From NCBI GenBank assembly GCA_021568835.1, contig JAKGSH010000010.1, positions 5,456,001 through 5,520,000 on the forward strand: a stretch of 64,000 nt of DNA, written 5' to 3'. The notes below the pieces were generated by a model. It had not been told where the DNA came from. It did no database searches and saw only the letters and a program-made list of their open reading frames with translations. The position numbers were made by a program, and so were the translations under genes. The first letter of the stretch is position 1. Each line of letters opens with the position of its first letter. This DNA comes from Streptomyces sp. Tue 6430 (GTDB taxonomy: Bacteria; Actinomycetota; Actinomycetes; Streptomycetales; Streptomycetaceae). Positions 18,730 through 30,600 of this stretch are shown here, piece after piece.

Positions 18730-19230
18730 TCAGAGGAACTCGCTTCGGTAGGCCGAGGCCAACTCGGCCGCGCGGCGACGGCGCTCCGTGAGCTCGTCCT
18801 GCGACAGTTGGGGCGGCGGCGCGTCCTTGCCCGCGACGATATCGCCGATACGGGTGAAGTACTCGTCCTGGCCGGCGGGGGTGCACATGCACAGCATGCG
18901 GGCCGGCGCCCCCGATGCGTTGCGGAAGTGGTGCGGCGCGTTGGCCGGGATGTTGATGGTGGACCCGGCCCGTACGGTGTGCTTGTCGCCGCGGAAGGTG
19001 AACTCGATCTCGCCCTCGAGGATCGTGAACATCTCCTCGAAATCGTGCCGGTGCGGCGGCGGGCCGCCGCCGTCGGGGACGCGCATCTCGATCAGGCAGT
19101 ACCGGCCGTCGGTCTGCTCGCCGGTGACCAGCATGGCGTACGTGTTGCCCACCAGAGAGACGTACGTCGTGCCGGGGGCGTCGGGGTCCGCCACGGTCAG
19201 CGGGCGGGACGGGTCGTCGTCGGGGATCAT
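18730..19230 (-). CDS. Cupin protein, quercetinase-like
   Basis: This single-domain cupin has 166 residues. The metal motif PPPHRHDFEEMFTILEGEIEF (residues about 58-78) supplies His, His and Glu, and the second motif IPANAPHHFRN supplies the last His. Such proteins include dioxygenases, isomerases and binding proteins. GAAGGAGAC precedes the ATG. The neighbouring minus-strand dehydrogenase is a relic. Its relation to the biosynthetic genes is unclear; its family differs from the cupin at the left edge. Confidence 0.8.
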   Translation of the reverse strand: MIPDDDPSRPLTVADPDAPGTTYVSLVGNTYAMLVTGEQTDGRYCLIEMRVPDGGGPPPHRHDFEEMFTILEGEIEFTFRGDKHTVRAGSTINIPANAPHHFRNASGAPARMLCMCTPAGQDEYFTRIGDIVAGKDAPPPQLSQDELTERRRRAAELASAYRSEFL

Positions 19231-19614
19231 CGAAGTCGTCTCCTTCAGAGGTCGGTCAGGTGAGGATCAGGGGGAGTCGTCGACCGCCGCGGCCGCCTGC
19301 TGGGTGGGCAGCTCGCGTGGCTGGGCATCTGCAGCGGCCCGGTGACGGTGAACGTGGTGCCGGCCGGGCGGATCGCGCAAGGCGCCACCGGTTACCGCCC
19401 GTGCGCGTGCTTGCCCGGTTCGACGGCGTCGACAAGGGACCGGGCGCTCATGGCCATGGCCGGCACGTTCTCCCGCATCTCAGGCACATGCGGTGCGGGG
19501 CGTAGGGGAACACCGGGTCGAGCGGGAACTCGGCGGCCACGACCATCGGGGCCGGCTCCTGGGCCGTCTCCGGATCCAGGGACAGGGTCGTGGCCGCTTC
19601 CTTTCGAAGCCGTG
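19231..19614. other. Junk-like gap with gene fragments
   Basis: About 380 bases contain no complete gene. On the minus strand a short open piece at about 19470-19560 (AAEFPLDPVFPYAPHRM) reads like the start of a real protein, but it breaks off after about 30 codons and I cannot place it in a family. With the dehydrogenase relic next to it this looks like decaying DNA. Confidence 0.45.
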
Positions 19615-20296
19615 TCAGGCGGCAGACGCGACGATGACGACCTTGCCGTGCAGCTCGCCCGCGGCGGCCTGGGCGTGGACTGCCGGCAGCTGCGCCAGCG
19701 GCACTCGCTGCGCCACGTCGACGCGCAGGCCGCCGGAGTCGACCAACGCCACCAGCCGCGACAGCTGTTCGGCGTCGCTGTTGACGAACAGGTCGATACC
19801 GCGCACGCCGCGTTGTTCGTCGCTGGGCGCAGGCATCCACACCGTGGTGTTCACCAGCACTCCACCGGAACGGATCAGGGCGGGCAGCGCGGCCAGCTGC
19901 GCCGGGTCGATCGGCGCGAGGTTGAGCACGACGTCGACCAGCTCGGTCACCGCCGCGCTCACCTCGGTGGCGGTGTGGTCGACGACCTCGTCGGCACCCG
20001 CCGCCTCGACGTGCTCGCTGCTGCGCGGCCCAGCCGTGGCGATCACGTAGGCGCCGGCGTTCTTGGCCAGCTGCAGCGCGAAACCGGTCGACGCCACGCC
20101 CAGCATCCAGATCGTCTGCCCGAGGTGCACGGAGGCGGAGAGCGTCACGAACGTGTTCGGTACCTCCTCCACGGCCGGCGACAGCAGGTTCGAGAAGGCA
20201 GCCGATCGTCACGGCCTGCGCGCTCGGCGGTGGCAGCAGCGGTACGAGTGCCGCCTGTCCCTCGGCGAATCGATCCTTCCGGGAGCCCGGAGGCAC
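19615..20296 (-). pseudogene. Zinc-type alcohol dehydrogenase relic lacking its N-terminus
   Basis: An open frame of 185 codons carries the NAD(P)-binding half of an MDR dehydrogenase: LGVASTGFALQLAKNAGAYV with a modified glycine motif (normally GASGGVG), then GADEVVDHT and a normal C-terminus ending HGKVVIVASAA. Upstream, RFAEGQAALVPLLPP continues the family pattern in another frame; joining it needs removal of one base near 20205, the opposite direction to the breaks elsewhere. The catalytic GroES-like domain of about 80 residues is absent. It was probably truncated when the accessory region was inserted. Confidence 0.6.
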
Positions 20297-20527
20297 TGTT
20301 CCGGCGGACGGCTGAGATCGGTCCGCCCGGCCGTTCCTCGATGCTGCGGCGGGGCGCCGATCGGGCGGCCGTGTGCAGCGGCGCGCTCGCGCGGGGTATG
20401 GCAGTCGGCCTCCCAGCCGTGCCCGGCCAGAAGTTCCAGAAAAGTCCCAGGGATACCCCGGATGCCCCCTCCCGTCCCGCGTTCGTGCAGGTCAGGAGGG
20501 GGGTGGTGGCGCTATTTCCGAAGGCGC

Positions 20528-22057
20528 TCAGATGTCCCGGAAGATCTCGATCTGCGCCCCGATCGAGTTCAGGCGCTCGGCCAGGTCCTCGTAACCGCGG
20601 TTGATGACGTACACGTTGCGCAGCACCGAGGTGCCCTCCGCCGCCATCATCGCCAGCAGGACGACCACCGCGGGGCGCAGGGCCGGCGGGCACATCATCT
20701 CGGCGGCGCGCCAGCGGGTCGGGCCCTCCACCAGGACCCGGTGCGGGTCGAGGAGCTGGAGCCGGCCGCCGAGGCGGTTGAGGTCGGTGAGGTAGATCGC
20801 GCGGTTGTCGTAGACCCAGTCGTGGATGAGGGTCTTGCCCTGGGCGACGGCCGCGATGGCCGCGAAGAACGGCACGTTGTCGATGTTCAGGCCGGGAAAC
20901 GGCATCGGGTGGATCTTGTCGATCGGCGCCTCCAGCTTGGAGGGCCGCACGGTCAGGTCCACCAGGCGGGTACGGCCGTTGTCCGCGAAGTACTCGGGCG
21001 TGCGGTCGTGGTCGAGGCCCATCTCCTCCAGGACCGCCAGCTCGATCTCCAGGAACTCGATCGGCACCCGGCGCACCGTCAGCTCCGACTCCGTGACGAC
21101 GGCGGCGGCCAGCAGGCTCATCGCCTCGACCGGGTCCTCGGAGGGGGAGTAGTCCACGTCGACGTCGATGTCCGGCACGCCGTGCACGGTGAGCGTGGTG
21201 GTGCCGATGCCCTCGACCGCGACACCGAGCGCCTCCAGGAAGAAGCAGAGGTCCTGGACCATGTAGTTGGAGGAGGCGTTGCGGATGACGGTCACCCCGT
21301 CGTGCCGGGCGGCGGCCAGCAGCGCGTTCTCGGTGACGGTGTCCCCGCGCTCGGTCAGCACGATCGGACGGTCCGGGCGGACGGCGCGGTCGACGACGGC
21401 GTGGTACTGGCCCTCCGTCGCGGCGATGTCCAGCCCGAACCGCCGCAGCGCGATCATGTGCGGCTCGATGGTTCGCGTCCCGAGGTCGCAGCCGCCGGCG
21501 TACGGCAGCATGAAGCGCTCCGTGCGGTGCAGCAGCGGGCCGAGGAACATGATGATCGAGCGGGTGCGCACGGCGGCCTCGGCGTCGATGGCCGCCATGT
21601 CCAGCTCGGCCGGCGGCACGATCTCCAGGTCGACGCCCTCGTTGATCCAGCGCGTGCGGACGCCGATCGAGTTCAGCACCTCCAGGAGGCGGTAGACCTC
21701 CTCGATGCGGGCGACCCGGCGCAGCACCGTGCGCCCCCGGTTGAGCAGCGAGGCGCACAGCAGTGCCACGCACGCGTTCTTGCTCGTCTTCACGTCGATG
21801 GCGCCGGACAGCCGTCGGCCGCCCACGACGCGCAGGTGCATCGGCCCGGCGTAGCCCAGTGAGACGATCTCACTGTCCAGGGCTTCACCGATTCGAGCGA
21901 TCATCTCAAGGCTGATGTTCTGGTTCCCGCGCTCGATGCGGTTGACGGCGCTCTGGCTGGTTCCGAGCGCCTCGGCCAGCTGCGCCTGTGTCCAGCCGCG
22001 GTGTTGCCGCGCGTCACGGATGAGCCTGCCGATGCGTACGAGGTAGTCGTCTCCCAT
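20528..22057 (-). CDS. HTH-domain fusion to UDP-GlcNAc enolpyruvyltransferase (MurA-like)
   Basis: Residues 1-65 are an XRE-type helix-turn-helix (GWTQAQLAEALGTSQSAVNRI). Residues about 73-509 are an EPSP-synthase-fold enolpyruvyltransferase. The Lys-Asn pair of MurA is kept (K93, N94 in KTSKNAC), and so is the PEP-binding Cys (Cys190 in GGCDLGTRTIEPHM). The late motifs PFPGLNIDNVPFF and RGYEDL are present. MurA commits UDP-GlcNAc to peptidoglycan. An N-terminal DNA-binding domain on this enzyme is known in streptomycetes as a second MurA; whether it works as enzyme, regulator or both is not shown. A palindrome lies 13 bases before its ATG. Confidence 0.88.
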   Translation of the reverse strand: MGDDYLVRIGRLIRDARQHRGWTQAQLAEALGTSQSAVNRIERGNQNISLEMIARIGEALDSEIVSLGYAGPMHLRVVGGRRLSGAIDVKTSKNACVALLCASLLNRGRTVLRRVARIEEVYRLLEVLNSIGVRTRWINEGVDLEIVPPAELDMAAIDAEAAVRTRSIIMFLGPLLHRTERFMLPYAGGCDLGTRTIEPHMIALRRFGLDIAATEGQYHAVVDRAVRPDRPIVLTERGDTVTENALLAAARHDGVTVIRNASSNYMVQDLCFFLEALGVAVEGIGTTTLTVHGVPDIDVDVDYSPSEDPVEAMSLLAAAVVTESELTVRRVPIEFLEIELAVLEEMGLDHDRTPEYFADNGRTRLVDLTVRPSKLEAPIDKIHPMPFPGLNIDNVPFFAAIAAVAQGKTLIHDWVYDNRAIYLTDLNRLGGRLQLLDPHRVLVEGPTRWRAAEMMCPPALRPAVVVLLAMMAAEGTSVLRNVYVINRGYEDLAERLNSIGAQIEIFRDI

Positions 22058-22069
22058 GAGGCTGAGGTT

Positions 22070-22085
22070 ATCTCAGATATGAGAT
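22070..22085. promoter_or_regulatory. Palindrome in front of the HTH-MurA gene
   Basis: ATCTCAGATATGAGAT has perfect 6-base arms around a 4-base centre. Its position beside the start codon fits an operator, possibly for the protein's own HTH domain. A related but longer palindrome lies before acnA. Confidence 0.5.
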
Positions 22086-22120
22086 CGCGCCTCTTGGGGG
22101 TCCGTTCGGGTGATGCTCCG

Positions 22121-22321
22121 TCAACGTCGCTTGGCGGTACGTGTACGACGCCACCCGAAAGGTCCGGGCAAATCCATCGATGTCGTACGACGTCCGGTGC
22201 TGCTGTGGGTGTGGCGCGGGCCGTGCGAGCCGCCACCGGTGGTGATGGACCACGAGTGCTTGTTGATGTTCAGGCGCACCCCCGGAAGGATGCGGAAGCT
22301 CTTGCGGAAGGTGAGGGGCAT
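22121..22321 (-). CDS. Small DUF4236-type protein
   Basis: This 66-residue basic protein begins LTFRKSFRILPGVRLNINK, the typical opening of DUF4236 (residues 3-25), followed by a Gly/Ser/Thr-rich stretch and the family-like SMDLPGPFGW. AAGGAGG lies 6 bases before the ATG, which is strong support for a real gene. The function of the family is unknown. Confidence 0.75.
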   Translation of the reverse strand: MPLTFRKSFRILPGVRLNINKHSWSITTGGGSHGPRHTHSSTGRRTTSMDLPGPFGWRRTRTAKRR

Positions 22322-22562
22322 CGGGGGCCTCCTTCTCGTCGGTGTGTCGGGAGCGCTCCGCGGGGTGCCGGGGGGCCGGTTCCGTCGCGTCCGCCGCATC
22401 CGTCGTGTCCGTCGGATGTGCCGGGCCGGGTGGGTGTGCCGGGAACGGTCCGCTTCCGTCTACCCCCGCCCGGCCGGGTCATGGCCGTCACGCCACCGGG
22501 CTGACGTGCCGGCAGCTGACGCGCCGTCGGGCCTCCGGCGGGCCGGGCCGGGCCGAGGCGGG

Positions 22563-22740
22563 CCGGAGCGGGTCAGGGTGGGTCCGAGGCGGGTCGGAGC
22601 GGGTCAGGGTGGGTCCGAGGCGGGCCGACGTGGGCCCGGGGGCGTCCTCCCGCGGCTCCGCCGCCCCGCCCCTCCCCGCTGACGCCGGGAAGGTTCCGTG
22701 ACGTGGTCCTCGCCGACGTCGGGAAGGTTCCGTGACGTGG
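22563..22740. repeat. Direct repeats upstream of acnA
   Basis: Two 26-base copies (22681-22706 and 22715-22740), period 34, differ at one position. Just before them (about 22563-22625) a G-rich unit of about 30 bases is duplicated. The surrounding gap 22322-22926 has no gene except regulatory signals. Confidence 0.6.
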
Positions 22741-22780
22741 CGGGCCCGGGCATGACCAACCAGCCCCCATGTACTAGAGT

Positions 22781-22798
22781 TATCTCGACATCGAGATA
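22781..22798. promoter_or_regulatory. Perfect 8+2+8 palindrome before acnA
   Basis: TATCTCGACATCGAGATA pairs completely around a 2-base centre, about 130 bases before the acnA start. A sequence resembling a -10 box (TAGAGT, 22775-22780) touches its left edge. It is very likely a protein-binding site; the regulator is not known to me. Confidence 0.6.
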
Positions 22799-22825
22799 TC
22801 TGCCGAGGTGCACCGCAGCCGCCAC

Positions 22826-22844
22826 TCAAGTAAGGGTGACCTAA
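22826..22844 (-). promoter_or_regulatory. Iron-box-like site upstream of acnA
   Basis: On the minus strand this reads TTAGGTCACCCTTACTTGA, which matches the DtxR/DmdR1 iron-box consensus as I remember it at 13 of 19 positions. Iron control of an iron-sulfur aconitase is reasonable, but the match is modest. Confidence 0.3.
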
Positions 22845-22926
22845 CTTAGCCTGTCCTGAGCGGATCGGCCAAGTCCGTGTGACGGCAGGATGCGGTGGTA
22901 CGCGCACATCAATGAAGGAGACTGTC

Positions 22927-25644
<2,718 letters not shown>

Positions 25645-25679
25645 CCGGCCGGCCGCACGGCGGTCCGGCAGGCGTACGA

Positions 25680-25711
25680 GGGCCGTTCCCCCGGTGACGG
25701 GGGTGCGGCCC
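25680..25711 (+). terminator. acnA terminator
   Basis: GGGCCG and CGGCCC arms with an inner CCCC/GGGG pair form a hairpin 36 bases after the acnA stop. Confidence 0.6.
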
Positions 25712-25792
25712 TTCGCCGTGCGCGGCCGCGGACGTCCCGGGGCGCCGGCCGCCCCCGACGCTGTTCGCGGGAGCCGTTGATACGGTCCGGGC

Positions 25793-26545
25793 ATGCCTGA
25801 GACCTCCCCAGCGAGCGGCTCCGCCGCGGCCGGCTCCTCCACCACCGGTTCGTCCACCACCGGTTCGTCCACGACCGGTTCGTCCACGACCGGTTCGTCC
25901 ACGACCGACGGATCCGTCACCGCCGCCGACGTCGAGTACGCCGTCCGGCTGGCCGTGGACACCCTGCGGGGAGCGGAGGCGTCGGACTGGGACGCCAAGG
26001 CCGGCAGCCTGGAGTGGGACTGCTGGGAGACCGTCGAACACCTCGCCGACGACCTGTTCTCCTACGCCGCCCAACTGGGCCCGCGCAACCCGCCGTCGGA
26101 CACCCACGTGCCGTTCGTGTGGAGCCGCAAGGAGCCGGGCGGTCCGGCCAACGTCGTCTTCGCCGACCGCGCGGCCGGCCCGGCGGGCCTGTTGCAGGTC
26201 CTGGAGGCGTGCGGCGCACTGCTCGCGGCCGTCGTGCGCACCACGCCGCCGACGGTACGGGCGCACCACGTCTTCGGCGCGGCCGACCCGGAGGGCTTCG
26301 CCGCGATGGGCGTCGTCGAGACGCTGGTGCACCTGCACGACGTCGCCGAGGGACTCGGCCTCGTCCGGACGCCCGACGCCGCCCTGTGTGACCGGGTACT
26401 GACCAGGCTCTTCCCGGACGCCCCCGCGGACACCCCCCGCTGGCCCACCCTCCTGTGGGCCACCGGCCGCACGGACCTCCCGGACCGCCCCCGCCCCACC
26501 CGGTGGCGCTGGTACGGCGCACCCGCCCACGAGCGACAGCCGTGA
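25793..26545 (+). CDS. Maleylpyruvate-isomerase-like (DinB-fold) protein
   Basis: This 250-residue protein has an N-terminal Ser/Thr-rich tail followed by a helical domain like the mycothiol-dependent maleylpyruvate isomerase N-terminal family (DCWETVEHLADDLFSYAAQL at about residue 78, and VVETLVHLHDVAEGLGL at about 180, with the expected His residues). Such proteins bind a divalent metal and may use mycothiol, but most have no known substrate. Residues 14-38 are five copies of GSSTT. The start is ATG at 25793. Confidence 0.75.
   Translation: MPETSPASGSAAAGSSTTGSSTTGSSTTGSSTTGSSTTDGSVTAADVEYAVRLAVDTLRGAEASDWDAKAGSLEWDCWETVEHLADDLFSYAAQLGPRNPPSDTHVPFVWSRKEPGGPANVVFADRAAGPAGLLQVLEACGALLAAVVRTTPPTVRAHHVFGAADPEGFAAMGVVETLVHLHDVAEGLGLVRTPDAALCDRVLTRLFPDAPADTPRWPTLLWATGRTDLPDRPRPTRWRWYGAPAHERQP
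25832..25906 (+). repeat. In-frame 15-bp tandem repeat, five copies
   Basis: Five copies of a unit encoding Gly-Ser-Ser-Thr-Thr, with one synonymous variant (ACC or ACG). It lies inside the isomerase-like gene and keeps the frame if the copy number changes. Confidence 0.9.
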
Positions 26546-26674
26546 CGCGCCCCGGCGCCCGCCGCACGGCCGCCCCCGAAGCCCGGACTCCCGCCCCGCG
26601 ACCACCGGTCCGGTGCTGCCCGGCCGCGGACCGCGCCCGGCCGCGGACCGCGGGTGTCGGTGCCGCGAGCCATA

Positions 26675-26711
26675 CTCGTGCTGCGGCGCTGTCCGGGCGC
26701 CGCAGCACGAG
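26675..26711 (+). promoter_or_regulatory. Strong hairpin in the leader of the hydrolase gene
   Basis: Perfect 15-base arms (26675-26689, 26697-26711) with a 7-base loop end at the ribosome site of the gene at 26721. It could be an operator or an RNA structure limiting translation. A -10-like CATACT touches its left side. Confidence 0.55.
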
Positions 26712-26720
26712 GGGAGAGAC

Positions 26721-27334
26721 ATGGCCGAGGTGCTGGTTTTCCATCACGGGCACGGACTGACCGACGGAGTCCGCGAGTTCGCCGAGCAGCTGCGACGGGC
26801 CGGACACACCGTCCATGTCCCCGACCTGTTCGAGGGCCGGGTGTTCGACAGCCTCGAGGAGGGCATCGGCTACGCCGCAAGCACCGGGTTCGGCACGATC
26901 ACCGAGCGCGCGACCGCCGTCGCCGAAGGGCTGCCCGCGGAACTCGTCTACCTCGGGTTCTCGCTGGGCGTCCTGCCGGCGCAGAAGCTGGCCCAGACCC
27001 GTCCCGGCGCGCGGGGCGCGCTGTTGCTCGAGGCGTGCGTCCCGGCCTCGGAGTTCGGCGATGCCTGGCCCCGGGGCGTCCCGGTCCAGGTCCACGGCAT
27101 GGACGCCGATCCGTTCTTCGCCGGGGAGGGCGATGTGGACGCGGCCCGCGCGCTCGTCGAGACGGCGCCGGACGCCGAGCTGTTCCTCTATCCCGGCAAC
27201 AGGCACCTGTTCACGGACGGCAGCCTTCCGTCGTACGACGAGCACGCCTCGACGCAGGCCGTCCGCCGGGTGTGCGACTTCCTCGACCGCGTCACGGGGC
27301 CGACACCCCCGGACCCCCGGGGGAACCGGCCTGA
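26721..27334 (+). CDS. Dienelactone-hydrolase-family protein
   Basis: This small alpha/beta hydrolase has about 204 residues after correction. The nucleophile elbow is LGFSLG (Ser instead of the Cys of true dienelactone hydrolase), the acid is in HGMDADPFF and the His is in GNRHLF. It probably hydrolyses an ester or lactone; the substrate is unknown. GGGGAGAGAC precedes the ATG. As read the frame runs to 27506 with a Pro-rich tail foreign to the family. A missing base in the C/G runs near 27315 gives the stop at 27334 right after the last expected helix (DFLDRV). Confidence 0.75.
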
Positions 27335-27464
27335 CCCCGCCACTCCCCGGCCACCCCGCGGTCCGCCCACGACGCCGACCGGTGGACCGCCCCCGTGCCC
27401 GGTCGTCCCGAACCCTCCGCAGGCTGAGGCGGGCCTCCCCTTCCGCGCAGCGCCGCCGATTCCG

Positions 27465-27522
27465 TTTACAAGTCGGCCAGGCAGCGCTACCGTGCGCCAC
27501 AGGTGAGGTGGGAGCGCTCCCA
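27465..27522 (+). promoter_or_regulatory. Orphan promoter with a perfect CebR-type operator
   Basis: TTTACA (27465-27470) and TACCGT (27488-27493) are 17 bases apart. Sixteen bases further is TGGGAGCGCTCCCA (27509-27522), the published binding site of the cellobiose repressor CebR as I remember it. It points to the right, but no plus-strand gene follows; the next gene is the convergent mannosidase. Confidence 0.5.
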
Positions 27523-27609
27523 CTCGGCGGACCGGAACCCGCCGGGACCGCTCCCGCCTCCACCCTCCCGCGCCCTCCTCCACGCGCCCGCGCCCGCTGC
27601 GTCGTCTCC

Positions 27610-27653
27610 GGTCCGGTGGGCGGCGAGCCGTACGACTCGCCGCCCACCGGACC
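27610..27653. terminator. Strong hairpin after the mannosidase gene
   Basis: Perfect 18-base arms (27610-27627, 27636-27653) with an 8-base loop lie 10 bases past the stop of the minus-strand gene. Confidence 0.8.
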
Positions 27654-27662
27654 CGCCCGTGA

Positions 27663-30600
27663 TCAGGACAGCAACTCGACCTCCGTGACGGCCGCCCGGC
27701 CGTCGAAGGCCAGCCGGTAGTGCCGGTACGAGGCCGGCCGGGGGATCGAGAACGCCCGGGTCTGCCGGTCCCAGCGGAACGACTCGCCGGTACGCCGGTC
27801 CAGGTCCGTCCAGGTCGTGCCGTCGGGCGAGCCCTGGAGCGTCCAGGCCGTCGGCGCGTCGGCCTGCTTCGCGGACGTGAGCGTGTACTGGACGGCCTTC
27901 TCGGCGGCGCCGACCGGCAGGTCGACCGCCCCCGACACCCCGGTCCCCGTCGCCGACGTGTCGTCGAACAGGGGCCCCTCGCCCGCGAGCACGTCCGTGC
28001 GCGGGGTGGGCACCTCGTCGTCCTCGGTGATCGACACGGGTGCCGCGCCCTTCCCGCCGCCCCACGACGAGGGCCGCGGGCCCATGTCGAAGTCGAGGAC
28101 CGCGCCCTTCGCCAGCAGCGAGTGGGGGAGCGAAGTCGACTTCCACGGGCGGCCGTCGACCCTGAGGCCCTGTACATAGACGTTCCGGGCGCTGTTGCGC
28201 GGTGCCCGGATCACCAGGTCCGCACCGTTCTCCAGATGGACGGTGGCCTTCTTGAACAGCGGGGAGCCGACCGCGTACTCGCCGCCACCCATCACCAGCG
28301 GGTAGAAGCCGAGCGCGGAGAAGAGGTACCAGGCCGACTGCTCGCCGTTGTCCTCGTCACCGTGGTAGCCCTGCCCGATCGCGCTGCCGGTGTACAGGCG
28401 CCCCAGCGCCTCGCGGACCCTGGCCTGCGCCTTCCAGGGCTGCCCGGCCGCGTCGTACATGTAGATCGCGTGGTGGGCCACCTGGTTGGAGTGCCCGTAC
28501 ATGCCCATCCGCACGTCCCGCGCCTCCGTCATCTCGTGGATGACGCCGCCGTAGGAGCCGACGAACTCGGGGGAGGCGGTCTCCGGGGTCGCGAAGTAGG
28601 TGTCGAGCTTGTGCGCCAGGCCGTCGCGGCCGCCGTAGAGGTTGGCCAGGCCCCGGCTGTCCTGCGGGGCGGTGAAGGCGTACCCCCAGCCGTTGGTCTC
28701 GGTGTAGTCGTGGCCCCACACGCGGGGGTCGTAGGCCGACGACTCCACCCGCCAGTCGCCCTCGGCGTCCCGGCCCTGGAAGAAGCCTGCCTCCGCGTCG
28801 AACAGGTGCACGTAGCCCTGCGCGCGGTTGAGGAAGTACTCCGACTCCTCCTCGTACCGCCGCTCACCCGTCTTCCTGAACAGCTCCCGTCCCATCCGGG
28901 CGATCCCGAAGTCGTTGAGGTAGCCCTCCAGGGCCCAGGACAGGCCCTCGTGGGTGTCGGTGGCGGTGTAACCGAGGAAGGGGAGGTCGCCATGCCCTTG
29001 CGGCCCACGCCGGACGACGGCGGCACGACGGTCGCGTTCTTCACCGCCGCGTCGTACGCCGACTCCGCGTCCAGGCCGACACCCTTGACGTACGCGTCCG
29101 CGAAGGCGACGTCCGAGGAGGTGCCGGTCATCAGGTCGGCGTACCCCGGGGAGGACCAGCGCGACGTCCAGCCGCCGTCCTTGTACTGCTGCACGAACCC
29201 GTCCGCCAGCTCGGCCGCCCTGGCCGGAGTCAGGAGCGAGTACGCCGGCCAGGTCGTCCGATAGGTGTCCCAGAAACCGTTGTTGACGTACACCTTGCCG
29301 TCCACGATCTTCGCGCCGGTGTGCGTCGGGGTGTCCGGGCCCGGCATCGGCGAGAAGGGCGAGGCGTACTTGTAGGTCGAACCCACCTTCTCGAAGCCGG
29401 AGTTGGGATACAGGTACAGCCGGTACAGGCTGGAGTACAGCGTCGTCAGCTGGTCCGGGGTGGCGCCCTCGACCTCCACCGTGCCGAGCAGCTCGTCCCA
29501 CTGCCGCTGGGCCCGCCGCTCGACCGTCTCGAAGGAGGTCCCCTCCGGGATCTCCTGGCGCAGGTTGTCCCGCGCCTGGTCGACGCCGATCAGGGAGGTC
29601 GCCAGCCGCAGGGTGACCGTGCGGTCGGCGCCCGCGTCGAACCGCAGGTACCCCTTCGCCCCGCTCGACGCCCCGGCCGTCACCGGCGCGTCGAACTCGC
29701 CGTACACGAACAGCCGGGTGGCGCCCGTGGACAGCCCCGACTTCACGTCCGACCAGCCGGTGACGACGCCCCTGCCGGTGTCGAGCGTGAGACCGGCCTG
29801 GTCGGTGACGTTGTCGAAGACGACGCTCGCGTCGTCGCCCGGGTAGGTGAAGCGCAGGGCCGCCGCGTGGTCGGTCGGCGCCATCTCCGCCGTCAGCCCG
29901 TTCTCGAACCGCACGCCGTAGGAGTACGGCCGGGCCGTCTCGTTCGCGTGCCGGAACGGCAGCGCCCGCGCCGTCCGCCCGGTGTCCGGGACGCCGGCCG
30001 CCGCGGACGGCATCACCTGGAACGTCTGCCGGTCGCCCATCCACGGACTGGGCTCGTGACTCGCGCTGAACGCCTGGATCACGGGCAGGTTGTCGGCGTT
30101 GTTGGCGCGGGAGTAGTCGTAGAGCCAGCCCAGGCCGGACGCGTTGGTCACGGGCGTCCAGAAGTTGAAGCCGTGCGGCACGGCGGTCGCGGGGAAGGTG
30201 TTGCCCCGCGAGAAGCTCCCGCTGGAGTTGGTGCCGCGCGTGGTCACCGCGTAGTCCGACAGGTGCGCCTTCGGGGCCTCGGGCGGGGCCGTGCGCAGCG
30301 CGATGTCGTCCACCCAGCCCCGGAACCGCGCCGGCCCGCCGGGGGAGTCGTAGCCGAGGAGGATCCGGTCGACGGTCTTCCCGGCCGCCACCTGACCGAT
30401 CCCCGCGACGACGTCGTTCCACTGGTTGACGTACAGCGACCTGGCCGCGCCCTGCCCGCGGGGCGACAGCGCGAAGCCGTACTGGTCCCTCGCCCCGAGC
30501 CCGCTCAGGTACGTCCCGTCCGTGAACGCCAGGTCCACCGACACGTTCGTCGCCGCGTAGTCCAGGTCCCCCTCGGCCATCGCCGGGAAGATCCGGTACG

